NCBI GenBank assembly: GCA_002411085.1
Contig: DHQK01000159.1
Location: forward strand, 24,158 to 51,915
Origin: Marinilabilia sp. UBA5340
Lineage (GTDB): Bacteria; Bacteroidota; Bacteroidia; Bacteroidales; Marinilabiliaceae
Reading direction: 5' to 3'
Length of the DNA: 27,758 bases
The position numbers and the translations under genes are program-made. The notes below the pieces were generated by a model. That model did no database searches and was not told the origin of the DNA. It worked only from the letters and a program-made list of their open reading frames with translations. Positions within the stretch are counted from its first letter, which is position 1; each line of letters starts with the position of its first letter. This document shows, piece after piece, positions 1 through 6,396 of this stretch.

Positions 1-25
1 TAGCAGGATTTTTATAGATATGTAT

Positions 26-64
26 AACGTCCCGTTGAATTTTTTCAGCGGGACGTTCTTTTTT
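26..64 (+). terminator. Rho-independent terminator of a plus-strand gene left of the window
   Basis: AACGTCCCG (26-34) pairs with CGGGACGTT (49-57), and the stem extends inward through TTGA/TCAG to about 13 pairs. Six T follow at 59-64. It reads on the plus strand, so it should end a transcript whose gene lies outside the left edge. Confidence 0.85.
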
Positions 65-171
65 GTGTTAGATCCTTTTTTTAAGCGTGGTGCAGTATAA
101 AACTGACATGGATAGTTAGTGGCTGGTCTGCGTCAGATGCAATTTTGGTTTCGGATATTAGGTTATAGAAC

Positions 172-200
172 AAAAAAAGGGCTGCTTTGCTGAGCAGCCC
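172..200 (-). terminator. Terminator-like hairpin reading on the minus strand
   Basis: GGGCTGCT (179-186), six-base loop, AGCAGCCC (193-200). On the minus strand the stem is followed by seven T (172-178), the form of an intrinsic terminator. The amt operon already has its own terminator at 341-384, so this one may end a short separate minus-strand transcript or act as a back-up. Confidence 0.65.
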
Positions 201-246
201 CTTAAAAACAGGACAATTAATAGAACTGGAAAATTTTAACCAGACA

Positions 247-268
247 GCCATCGTTATGGCGTTTTTTT
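247..268 (+). terminator. Small terminator-like hairpin reading on the plus strand
   Basis: GCCAT (247-251), loop CGTT, ATGGC (256-260), then G and seven T (262-268). The stem is only five pairs, so it may be a weak terminator. No plus-strand gene precedes it inside the window. Confidence 0.4.
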
Positions 269-340
269 AATGTTATCTCCTTCCGGGTTGTCTTGTTTTT
301 TTACGGTTATTAGGTAAATAGAAAGAAAGCATTTAAATAA

Positions 341-384
341 AAAGCCTGATTCCGGGTATGAATGTTCTCCCGGAATCAGGTTTT
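341..384 (-). terminator. Terminator of the porin-PII-amt operon
   Basis: CCTGATTCCGGG (345-356) pairs perfectly with CCCGGAATCAGG (369-380), and flanking A/T bases extend the stem. On the minus strand it is followed by CTTTTTATTT. It lies directly after the amt stop codon and closes the operon. Confidence 0.9.
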
Positions 385-390
385 GGGAAA

Positions 391-1626
391 TTATACAAGG
401 TTATCGTAAGCAGTTTCTCCATGCTCGTAGATGTCGAGACCTTCTTCCTCAACACGCTTGGGAACTCGCAGACCAACTGTTGCTTTGATAGTTCTGAAGA
501 GGATGAATCCTAATGCCAGAGACCATGCAGCAATGGCAACAACACCCAGTGCCTGAACGCCCAGTAAGCTTGCTCCGCCACCATAGAAGAGGCCTCCGTC
601 GGTAGCCAGCAGTCCTACCATGAGTGTCCCTGCAGCGCCACTGAAACCGTGAACAGTAACCGCACCTACGGGGTCATCAATTTTGAGCTTGTCAAGCATT
701 TCCACACCAAAGATCAATACAATACCAGCTACAATTCCGATGATTACAGCACCTCCTGGGCTTACAATATCACAACCTGCAGTAATGGCTACTAATCCAG
801 CCAGGGCACCGTTGAGCGAAAGCCCCAAAGAAGGACGCTTGTAGCGCATCCAGGAAATGATCATAGCTGTAACTGTTCCGGCAGCAGCCGACAGGTTGGT
901 GGTAACAAAGATTGAGGCTACGGCTGAAATGTTATCCAGTCCGCTGGCAGCTAACTGAGAGCCCGGGTTGAAACCAAACCATCCGAACCAGAGGATAAAT
1001 ACCCCTAAAGCACCAATGGTCAAACTGTGACCGGGAATCGCTTTTCTTTTTCCGTTGTATTTGCCTAAGCGTGGGCCAATGGTCGCAGTCGCAACCAGTC
1101 CAAGCCATCCGCCAACAGAGTGTACTACTGTGGATCCGGCAAAGTCGTGGAATCCAAGCTCGCTGAGCCATCCACCGCCCCAAACCCAGTGACCGGATAT
1201 GGGATATATCACTGCTGTGATAAAGAAACTGGCAAGGATATAGGCTTTGAACTCTGTCCGTTCAGCAACAGCCCCGGATACAATAGTCGCTGCTGTGGCA
1301 GCAAAAACAGTCTGAAAAATTAGTAAGGCATAATCAACATCATTGCCATAACTGCCAGAAAAGAAGAGGTCGGGCATTCCAATGAAACCCCCAAGGTCGG
1401 TGCCAAACATAATACTGAATCCTATCAGCCAGAACATTAGTGATCCTACAGAAAAGTCCAGGAAGTTTTTCATCAGAATGTTGGCGGTGTTCTTAGCACG
1501 TGTAAAACCAGCTTCTACCATTGCAAAGCCTGGCTGCATAAACATTACCATGGCGGCTGCAATCAAAACCCATAACATGTCTAAAGAAACGGATATCTCG
1601 GATACTTGCTTAGTAATTTCTTCCAT
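391..1626 (-). CDS. amt: Ammonium channel/transporter, Amt family
   Basis: A 411-residue Amt/Mep/Rh-family channel that moves ammonium across the inner membrane, of normal family length with about 11 membrane helices. The conserved motif D161-F-A-G-S-T-V-V-H169 and the second pore histidine H326 (D-D-P-V-G-A-V-T-V-H) give the twin-histidine pore centre; F-x-x-V-F-A-x-T-A around 105-112 is also typical. The ATG at 1626 begins just before the first helix, and there is no long signal peptide. It is the last gene of an operon, 39 bases after the PII gene. Linkage of amt to a PII gene is the classic arrangement in which PII blocks the channel when nitrogen is plentiful. A terminator follows at once. 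Transport of NH3 versus NH4+ cannot be read from sequence. Confidence 0.97.
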   Translation of the reverse strand: MEEITKQVSEISVSLDMLWVLIAAAMVMFMQPGFAMVEAGFTRAKNTANILMKNFLDFSVGSLMFWLIGFSIMFGTDLGGFIGMPDLFFSGSYGNDVDYALLIFQTVFAATAATIVSGAVAERTEFKAYILASFFITAVIYPISGHWVWGGGWLSELGFHDFAGSTVVHSVGGWLGLVATATIGPRLGKYNGKRKAIPGHSLTIGALGVFILWFGWFGFNPGSQLAASGLDNISAVASIFVTTNLSAAAGTVTAMIISWMRYKRPSLGLSLNGALAGLVAITAGCDIVSPGGAVIIGIVAGIVLIFGVEMLDKLKIDDPVGAVTVHGFSGAAGTLMVGLLATDGGLFYGGGASLLGVQALGVVAIAAWSLALGFILFRTIKATVGLRVPKRVEEEGLDIYEHGETAYDNLV

Positions 1627-1646
1627 AATTGTAATATTTTAATAGA

Positions 1647-1662
1647 TTTAACCTGAGGGGTT
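1647..1662. repeat. Short inverted repeat in the PII-amt gap
   Basis: TAACC and GGTTA flank a short loop within the 39-base gap between the PII stop and the amt start. The stem is only five pairs and no T-run follows. It could tune amt translation or mRNA stability, but the evidence is slight. Confidence 0.2.
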
Positions 1663-1665
1663 ACC

Positions 1666-2022
1666 TTATTCCTCTTCCCCTTTGATGTAAAGAGACTCAT
1701 CGCCTGTTTCACCGGTTCGAATCCGGTACGATTCGGCGATGTCTACCACAAAGATTTTTCCGTCTCCTATGGCACCGGTTTTTCCCGATTCCAAGATGGC
1801 ATTGATGGTGTTCTTCAGGTTTTTGTCACGTACTACAATCGATAGTTTTATCCGCTCGATGGCACTGGTATCGTATACAATACCCCGAAAGGCACGTTCT
1901 TCTCTGGATTTTCCGATCCCCCGGACTTCCCAGTATGAAAAGAAATCGATACCGACTTTGCTAAGGGCTTCTTTTACATCATCGAACTTGGTTTTGCGTA
2001 TGATGGCTTCAATTTTTTTCAT
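1666..2022 (-). CDS. glnK: P-II family nitrogen regulatory protein (GlnK/GlnB type)
   Basis: A 118-residue PII signal protein that binds ATP/ADP and 2-oxoglutarate as a trimer and usually gates the partner Amt channel. The N-terminus M-K-K-I-E-A-I-I-R is typical. The C-terminal signature is intact: G-K-T-G-A-I-G-D-G-K (B-loop) followed by V-V-D-I-A and R-I-R-T-G-E. By my alignment to E. coli GlnB, the T-loop is one residue shorter: Y50 corresponds to the uridylylated Tyr51, and F45 replaces Tyr46. Whether it is uridylylated cannot be told; no GlnD gene is in the window. It lies 83 bases after the porin gene and 39 before amt, on the same strand. The symbol glnK is chosen because of the amt linkage. 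Confidence 0.95.
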   Translation of the reverse strand: MKKIEAIIRKTKFDDVKEALSKVGIDFFSYWEVRGIGKSREERAFRGIVYDTSAIERIKLSIVVRDKNLKNTINAILESGKTGAIGDGKIFVVDIAESYRIRTGETGDESLYIKGEEE

Positions 2023-2058
2023 GTTTTTATTTTTTAGGTTTTTGACTTTCTTGTGAAT

Positions 2059-2101
2059 CCCGGGGTAGTCCTCTTTAATGAACTACCCTCGGGTCCGACC
2101 C
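2059..2101. repeat. Hairpins between the porin and PII genes
   Basis: CCCGGGGTAGT (2059-2069) pairs with ACTACCCTCGGG (2082-2093) apart from one bulged base, and a second small palindrome GGGTCCGACCC (2091-2101) overlaps it. On the minus strand no T-run follows, so this is probably not a full terminator. It may protect the porin mRNA 3' end or attenuate read-through, making porin and PII/Amt levels differ. Confidence 0.55.
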
Positions 2102-2105
2102 TTGA

Positions 2106-2765
2106 TTAGAATGAAACGCCCACTACCATGAATAAACTTTCGCTTTCGGGGTTGAGAATAACTGATCCGGAAAGTGGAAGTGAGAAATAGTCGGTGAGTT
2201 TGATCTCTTTGGATGCCCCAACTCCGATGTTGACAATTCCAAAGTCTCCATCTGTAGTATAGACCTCGTCACCGGCTCCGATAAATGCATTGACCAGGCC
2301 GAAGTCGTATCCTGCCTCGAAATAGAGTGATTTGTCGTCTGCTCCTGCAAAGAACTTTCCTGCAAGCAGACTGAATTTGTCCAACGTCAGTGTTCCGCTT
2401 ATTTCCATGGAATGATTGGCATCAAAATCGAAGTATTCGTCCGACATGTCATCCAATGGGAAGTAATAGTCGGTAAGGGTCAAAGAAAATACATCACCGA
2501 AAGCGTATCCTGCATAAAGGTCGGCTTCCTGTGCTCCCGGTAGGTTGGTGGTGTATGCTCCCCATGCTCCCAGTACAAAATTACCGGCACTCATTTCCAG
2601 ATAAGGCTGAATGCTCGGGGAGCCTCCAAAGTCGGTACCACGCCATACGTAGCGACTCATCAGGTCGGCTCCGACACTGACTTCAACTTGTGATTTGGCA
2701 CTGAAGCCAGTTGCAAACAGACCAGTGAAGGTCAAAACCAAAAATAGTTTTCCAAAGTTTCTCAT
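2106..2765 (-). CDS. TorF-family (Gcw_chp) putative outer-membrane porin
   Basis: A 219-residue exported protein. Residues 1-23 form a signal peptide (basic start, hydrophobic core, A-K-S-Q just before the mature part). The mature protein has alternating polar/hydrophobic strands, the family-like segment S-R-Y-V-W-R-G-T-D-F-G-G-S-P-S-I-Q-P (about 37-54), and ends in aromatic V-G-V-S-F, the usual last strand of an outer-membrane beta barrel. Proteins of this family are often encoded beside amt and PII genes, so a role as outer-membrane route for ammonium or another nitrogen source is reasonable but untested. It is the first gene of the operon. Its leader is long and carries the palindrome array described at 2806-2986. 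Confidence 0.8.
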   Translation of the reverse strand: MRNFGKLFLVLTFTGLFATGFSAKSQVEVSVGADLMSRYVWRGTDFGGSPSIQPYLEMSAGNFVLGAWGAYTTNLPGAQEADLYAGYAFGDVFSLTLTDYYFPLDDMSDEYFDFDANHSMEISGTLTLDKFSLLAGKFFAGADDKSLYFEAGYDFGLVNAFIGAGDEVYTTDGDFGIVNIGVGASKEIKLTDYFSLPLSGSVILNPESESLFMVVGVSF

Positions 2766-2805
2766 AGTGGTTAGTTTTTAAAAAAAATAAGTGGTTAATA
2801 ATCTT

Positions 2806-2986
2806 ACCCCTCAAATTAAGGGGGTGTTTGGTTGATTTGTTTGGTTTTTTTTGAAAATCACCCCTTTTTTGATTAGGTTGCTGATGCAAATATATATACT
2901 TTTTATTTTTACCCCCTAATTTTTGAGGGGTATTTTTTGAAAATTTGCATTTTTTATGAAAACACCCCTGCTTTGATTGGGGTGTT
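2806..2986. promoter_or_regulatory. Array of four ACCCC-N10/11-GGGGT operator-like palindromes
   Basis: Four sites share the form ACCCC-N10/11-GGGGT. A: 2806-2825. B: 2860-2879 (right arm degenerate, AGGTT). C: 2911-2931. D: 2964-2983, extended to the perfect repeat AACACCCC-N10-GGGGTGTT at 2961-2986. Centres lie at about 2815.5, 2869.5, 2921 and 2973.5, so 54, 51.5 and 52.5 bp apart, close to five turns of DNA each. All lie upstream of the porin-PII-amt operon. This is what a multi-site operator for a looping or cooperative regulator would look like. The protein is unknown; I see no other full copy of the motif in the window. Confidence 0.75.
2887..2894 (-). promoter_or_regulatory. Candidate -7 box of the porin-PII-amt operon
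   Basis: The minus strand reads TATATTTG, a perfect Bacteroidota -7 element (TAnnTTTG). At the expected distance of 19 bases upstream there is no TTTG; palindrome C (2911-2931) lies there instead, centred near -40 from the inferred start at about 2881. This fits a promoter that needs an activator. The leader would be about 115 bases. Confidence 0.5.
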
Positions 2987-3230
2987 AAAGGTTTTTACTG
3001 ATGAATTGTTGTTGCTCCCCCTGTTTTTTAATCGTTTATGGATTAATAATTGACAGTCCGGGTGGCGCTCCATAGATGTTTGCTGAAATAGGGCTCGAAA
3101 GGCTTTCTAGGTATACATTGGTTCTCCAAACAGCTACCCTTTTTTGGTATGAGTCATTTTTTCAATAATCTTTCGAAGTAGAATTAATAAAGTATGAATA
3201 GTTCATCTTAATTGATTAAATTTGACCTAA
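2987..3230. other. Non-coding stretch, nothing recognised
   Basis: Between the palindrome array and the structured element at 3231. Reading frames are short and broken. TAAATTTG at 3217-3224 on the plus strand matches a -7 box and could start a transcript towards the acidic-protein gene at 3428, but no TTTG stands at the right distance. Confidence 0.4.
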
Positions 3231-3400
3231 TATGAGCCCTCCGAGGGTAACGAAGTAGGGCTTTACTTATCTCGTAGTTTCGGGATTGATTTAGAAAATA
3301 TCTATGGGTGAAAGCCAAATATTTTCTGAATTTCTGGTTTTTATCCGGAAGTGAGAATTGCTTTGCTCGGCTCTGCCGCTTACATGCATGAATTTCGGTT
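3231..3400. repeat. Structured non-coding element, possibly a dispersed intergenic repeat
   Basis: This 170-base stretch has several self-complementary parts: AGCCCT (near 3235) with AGGGCT (near 3258), and AGAAAATAT with ATATTTTCT around 3293-3330 (nine perfect pairs), then a GC-richer GCTTTGCTCGGCTCTGCCGC segment. No credible gene covers it. The pattern resembles intergenic repeat families or an mRNA leader structure for the gene at 3428. I cannot show other copies from this window alone. Confidence 0.35.
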
Positions 3401-3427
3401 TGATTTACAATATAAAATTTTGAAGCA

Positions 3428-3904
3428 ATGAAAAATATTGAATTGGGAAAAGGAGTGGACAATCTTCAATTTGGGATGAGTCGTGAAAAGTTTAAGGAAA
3501 TCATGGGTGAGCCCGATGAGGTGGAAGTGATGGAAAATGAAGATTTGCCTGAAGATACATCTGAAGCATGGCATTATGATGAGGTTGAATTGTCGGCTTC
3601 CTTTGATAAAATGGAAGACTGGCGCCTGACTTCTCTGGCTGTGAGTTCGGATAAATTTACATTTGAAGGTATAGATCTCATCGGTCTGAGTCAACAGGAG
3701 GTGATGGATCAGATTGAAATGATGGATCTGGGTGATATTTCTATTGAGGAATTGTCTGATGATGAAGACAACAGCCAACAGATTGCGACCCTTTTGGATG
3801 TGAGTCTTAATCTCTGGTTCGACAATGGGATTCTATCTGAAATACAATGGGGCCCCTATTGGGATGAGGAAGAGGAAGAATTGATCTGGCCGGATGAGGA
3901 GTAA
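3428..3904 (+). CDS. Hypothetical acidic protein
   Basis: I do not recognise this 158-residue protein as a named family. It is strongly acidic, with the C-terminus W-D-E-E-E-E-E-L-I-W-P-D-E-E. The N-terminal part (G-V-D-N-L-Q-F-G-M-S-R-E-K-F-K-E-I-M-G-E-P-D-E) has the shape of small domains in which a strand and helix end in a G-x-P-D turn, as in BamE/SmpA-like or some immunity-like proteins; this is only a resemblance. A W-H-Y-D-E-V-E-L-S-A-S-F-D motif follows near 48-60. No signal peptide or membrane helix is seen, so it is probably cytoplasmic. The ATG at 3428 has no clear ribosome site, as is common here. It stands alone, with the small acidic gene at 4069 next on the same strand. Codon use looks native. 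Confidence 0.75.
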   Translation: MKNIELGKGVDNLQFGMSREKFKEIMGEPDEVEVMENEDLPEDTSEAWHYDEVELSASFDKMEDWRLTSLAVSSDKFTFEGIDLIGLSQQEVMDQIEMMDLGDISIEELSDDEDNSQQIATLLDVSLNLWFDNGILSEIQWGPYWDEEEEELIWPDEE

Positions 3905-4068
3905 CTCTTTGCTGCGCATGTACGTAAATGTTGACAGCTCATTGAGATGGATAGGATGGTTGATTGCATCGCACCATCTCATTTTTTTTGTAAAAAAGTG
4001 AGCACGAACGATTGTTTTTTGCAATGATTGTATAAATTTACCTCGTTAATTTTACATTTATTAAATGC

Positions 4069-4314
4069 ATGGAAAAGAGTATTTTAAAAGTTGATCCGGT
4101 AGCTTTTCGCTACGATGATCCTGAGATTGACAATGATGATCTGGGTGAGGAGGATGATTACGAGTGGAGTGAAGAAGATCTGGATGAAGAAGAATTTAAC
4201 AAAGATTTTGACGAAGACCTTGATGAAGATTATGACGAGGACTTCGATAATGACTTTGATGAAGACTTCGATGAGGACTTCGATGAAGCTTATGATGACG
4301 ATGATGATTATTGA
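4069..4314 (+). CDS. Small, extremely acidic repeat protein, function unknown
   Basis: An 81-residue protein of which more than half is Asp or Glu. After a normal N-terminus (M-E-K-S-I-L-K-V-D-P-V-A-F-R-Y) residues 47-78 form eight tetrads of the pattern [F/L/Y]-D-[E/N/D]-[D/A], encoded by 12-base units from 4207 to 4302. It is likely disordered and cytoplasmic, and could bind cations or basic proteins; that is inference. Arguments for a real gene are the ordered N-terminus, an ATG preceded by an AT-rich TATAAATTTA close to the -7 consensus, and third-base variation between repeat units that keeps the protein pattern. No known family is claimed. Confidence 0.7.
   Translation: MEKSILKVDPVAFRYDDPEIDNDDLGEEDDYEWSEEDLDEEEFNKDFDEDLDEDYDEDFDNDFDEDFDEDFDEAYDDDDDY
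4207..4302 (+). repeat. 12-base coding tandem repeat (eight degenerate units)
   Basis: Eight in-frame 12-base units encode [F/L/Y]-D-x-[D/A] within the acidic protein gene. Units such as TTCGATGAGGAC and TTTGATGAAGAC differ mainly at third positions. Length change by slippage would keep the frame. Confidence 0.7.
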
Positions 4315-4561
4315 TCTGGCCGCTTGCTAGAGCATCACCTGTAAGACAGTTTGTAGTGACGCTGACCTGTGGTTTTGTTGTTATTTCCATTTTGTTGTGG
4401 AAGTAATCCTGGTTGTGGTGTCTTTTAAGCGTTTCTGAAACTAAGCTTTGCAAAGCAAACCCGGGGTGGAGTTGTCCGGGGGGCTTCTTTGTTTTCCGGA
4501 TGAAGATTTTTCTTGTTCGGAAATCTTTTATTTTATAGAACAAGAATGCAGTCAAATAAGA
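4315..4561. other. Intergenic stretch with one possible plus-strand terminator
   Basis: No gene seen between the acidic protein and the terminator at 4562. AAGC...CCCGG (about 4452-4465) can pair with CCGGG...GCTT (about 4476-4488), followed by CTTTGTTTT. That would suit the end of the acidic-protein transcript, though the stem has internal loops. Confidence 0.35.
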
Positions 4562-4598
4562 AACAGGGCCGTTCAAACTATTATTGAACGGCCCTGTT
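4562..4598 (-). terminator. Terminator of the CarboxypepD_reg gene
   Basis: AACAGGGCCGTTCAA (4562-4576) and TTGAACGGCCCTGTT (4584-4598) form a perfect 15-pair stem with a seven-base loop. On the minus strand it is followed by TCTTATTT. It lies 25 bases after the stop of the gene at 4624-5937 and may also work on the plus strand. Confidence 0.85.
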
Positions 4599-4623
4599 AT
4601 ATTTCAACGATTGGTAAAAACGA

Positions 4624-5937
4624 TCAGATCTCTTCTCGTGAAAGCCTTCTTTGTATTTTCTTAATTACACTTTCAATAGGTTCTTCAGGTTCAATGACAT
4701 TGTAGTCTCCCCAGAAATCCGGATCAGAGAAGCCACTGACTTCATCTTCCATAATGGCATTGATTTTTAATCTGTCGGAGCCTCTGAATGGATCTTCTTC
4801 AGTAATGTCCCAGTCGGTAACTGCCATCTCCAGTGTGGTGTGGTAGTTGGTATTAAAAAGTTTCCTTCTCCATTTTACCTTAAAGGAAGCCTGCCCACGG
4901 CTGTATCCAAAGTACCATTTACCATCTTCATTCTGTCGGTAATTGACAATGTATGAGGCTTCTGTCGGGTAAACCCTGGCGCCCAGTGGTTTTTTGCGGA
5001 TGAACATTCTTGCAACTTCATCTCTGTCTTCCGTGTTCATATTAAAGACAGCTCTTGTAACTGCAAGGTTTTCGGTATCCACATAAAGTTTTCCGTAGAA
5101 AAGCGGAATCTTCACTGAAGGCTTTTGTTCAAAGCTCAAAACATAGATGGTACGGTCTTCGATGCGTGTAATATTGCTGATTTTGAAACTGTAATACTCT
5201 ATCATATCGTTGTCAAACAACAGGTAAGGGTCTTTCATGATGTCCAGCATGGTGGCAGTGTATGGCCCACCCTGTAATTTGAAAGCTAAAGTATCAAGTT
5301 TTTCGTAGTCTGTGCTCTTGCGGCCAATGTGCAGTTTTACTCTGTCTTCGCGCGGATTGTCGTAAGAAAATTTATAGACATCCACCACAGCTTCTGACAG
5401 TGAAACATAAGACCAGCCTTTTTTGATGGTTTCCCGGTAAAAAGCCGTCATTTTTGCAGGCTCGGCCAGGTAATTTTCATCTCTGCGGTTTAGCACCGCT
5501 CTTATCAACATATTCGGATCTGATGGAAAAACAGAAACTTCTACCAAAGGAACCGTAATCATTTTCAGTTGGATGGTATTGCGACCATTTCGAAAAGCTG
5601 ACACCGGTACATATTTTTTCTCATAACCGATAAAAGAAATACGTATCTTCTCGTCGGATTTTTCTTTTGGGACTTTTAATGAGAAATTACCACTGGAATT
5701 ACTCACTGTGGCAATATTGGAGCCTTCTATGGCAACGGTGGCAAATGCCAGTGGATCGCCGGAATCCTCATCTTCTACGGTTCCCTGAAGCAGTACAAAT
5801 TTGGAGGTGTCGGGCAACTGTTCTTCTTCTTCGTAAATGGAAGAAGCATAAGTTGCAGTGGCGGTTATCGACATCATGGCCATGATGGCTGCTATGATAC
5901 GAAAACCTTTGCGGAGGTTGAAATTACGTGTTTTCAT
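4624..5937 (-). CDS. Exported CarboxypepD_reg-like domain protein
   Basis: A 437-residue protein of a type common in Bacteroidota. Residues 1-32 form a signal peptide (basic M-K-T-R-N-F-N-L-R-K, hydrophobic core, A-T-Y-A-S-S). Residues about 48-125 form a carboxypeptidase-regulatory-like beta-sandwich: L-L-Q-G-T-V-E-D-E-D-S-G-D-P-L-A-F-A-T-V, then S-N-S-S-G-N-F-S-L and I-S-F-I-G-Y-E. The remaining 300 residues, rich in strands and aromatic residues, have no catalytic motif that I can name. It is probably periplasmic or attached to the outer membrane; its role is unknown. The domain also occurs at the start of TonB-dependent receptors, but no plug or barrel follows here. It has its own terminator; the DUF3820 gene lies 143 bases upstream on the same strand. 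Confidence 0.85.
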   Translation of the reverse strand: MKTRNFNLRKGFRIIAAIMAMMSITATATYASSIYEEEEQLPDTSKFVLLQGTVEDEDSGDPLAFATVAIEGSNIATVSNSSGNFSLKVPKEKSDEKIRISFIGYEKKYVPVSAFRNGRNTIQLKMITVPLVEVSVFPSDPNMLIRAVLNRRDENYLAEPAKMTAFYRETIKKGWSYVSLSEAVVDVYKFSYDNPREDRVKLHIGRKSTDYEKLDTLAFKLQGGPYTATMLDIMKDPYLLFDNDMIEYYSFKISNITRIEDRTIYVLSFEQKPSVKIPLFYGKLYVDTENLAVTRAVFNMNTEDRDEVARMFIRKKPLGARVYPTEASYIVNYRQNEDGKWYFGYSRGQASFKVKWRRKLFNTNYHTTLEMAVTDWDITEEDPFRGSDRLKINAIMEDEVSGFSDPDFWGDYNVIEPEEPIESVIKKIQRRLSREEI

Positions 5938-6080
5938 GGCATCGTTTTTTGTGGTGTTCTTATTTTGTTTCAGGATGCTATTGGAATTGTTTTTAACAGC
6001 GCTTGTTGGTTTTCATCCTTTTCAACATATAGACACCAGGATGCCTCAAAACCCTTATTGGGAATTGATTTTTTTTTCGA

Positions 6081-6317
6081 CTAACGGTACATTTGTTTCA
6101 TGGGTTTCAGTAGATATTCCAGCCCGTTGAGTTTAATTTCGTAAATTGTCCCCAGCAGCATTCCCAGTTTTCCGTTGGGCCAGCCTTTCTGGGCCATCCA
6201 TACCAGATATGGTTCCGGAAGGTCGCATATCCGCAGTCCTTTGTATTTTCCGTAAGGCATCCGGTTAGTGATGAGTTCTTTGAGGATTCCCGAGTTTATT
6301 TCCGGTGTTGATTCCAT
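6081..6317 (-). CDS. DUF3820 family protein
   Basis: A 78-residue cytoplasmic protein with the family core M-P-Y-G-K-Y-K-G-L-R-I-C-D-L-P-E-P-Y-L (about 20-38), then W-M-A-Q-K-G-W-P-N-G-K-L-G and Y-E-I-K-L-N-G-L-E. The family is widespread but its function is not established; one annotation line ties it to quorum-regulated virulence, which I would not carry over. The ATG at 6317 gives the normal length. It lies between the aldo/keto reductase terminator and the CarboxypepD_reg gene, so it probably starts its own transcript. Confidence 0.88.
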   Translation of the reverse strand: MESTPEINSGILKELITNRMPYGKYKGLRICDLPEPYLVWMAQKGWPNGKLGMLLGTIYEIKLNGLEYLLKPMKQMYR

Positions 6318-6337
6318 TAAATTGTTTTTGAATGATT

Positions 6338-6377
6338 AAAAAAATGCCCGGACTTAGAATGTGCTAATGTCCGGGCA
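6338..6377 (-). terminator. Terminator of the aldo/keto reductase gene
   Basis: TGCCCGGAC (6345-6353) pairs with GTCCGGGCA (6369-6377), with inner TTAG/CTAA pairing. Seven T follow on the minus strand (6338-6344). The stem lies 20 bases after the reductase stop. Confidence 0.92.
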
Positions 6378-6396
6378 AATGTAGAAATAATTCGGC

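Larger units (their letters stand above)
65..340. other. Intergenic stretch with no convincing gene but two opposed terminator-like hairpins
   Basis: About 275 bases between the left-edge terminator and the amt terminator. I find no credible protein gene. It holds a minus-reading hairpin at 172-200 and a plus-reading one at 247-268, annotated separately. A Shine-Dalgarno-like AAGGAGA lies on the minus strand near 276-282 but has no ATG at a usable distance. A small RNA is possible but unproven. Confidence 0.5.

Noticed and set aside
81..251. A minus-strand frame of 56 codons starting with ATG at 251
   Set aside because: It runs through a terminator hairpin (172-200), its ATG sits in another hairpin, and the AAGGAGA on that strand is about 25 bases too far upstream. 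The product resembles no family.
2806..2986. The GGGGT/ACCCC array as a CRISPR array
   Set aside because: Repeats are short, palindromic, differ internally and are spaced by AT-rich sequence of about 30 bases; no cas genes are present. Operator sites explain them better.
3208..3462. A minus-strand frame of 84 codons overlapping the start of the acidic-protein gene
   Set aside because: It covers the structured non-coding element, has basic low-information composition and runs antisense into a well-supported gene.
4115..4330. A plus-strand frame rich in Met, Lys and Thr inside the acidic repeat gene
   Set aside because: It is the +1 frame of the 12-base repeats and has no start signal.
4196..4576. 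A minus-strand frame of 126 codons opposite the acidic repeat gene
   Set aside because: Its His/Arg-rich repeats are simply the antisense of GAT/GAC/GAA repeats, and it runs through a terminator.
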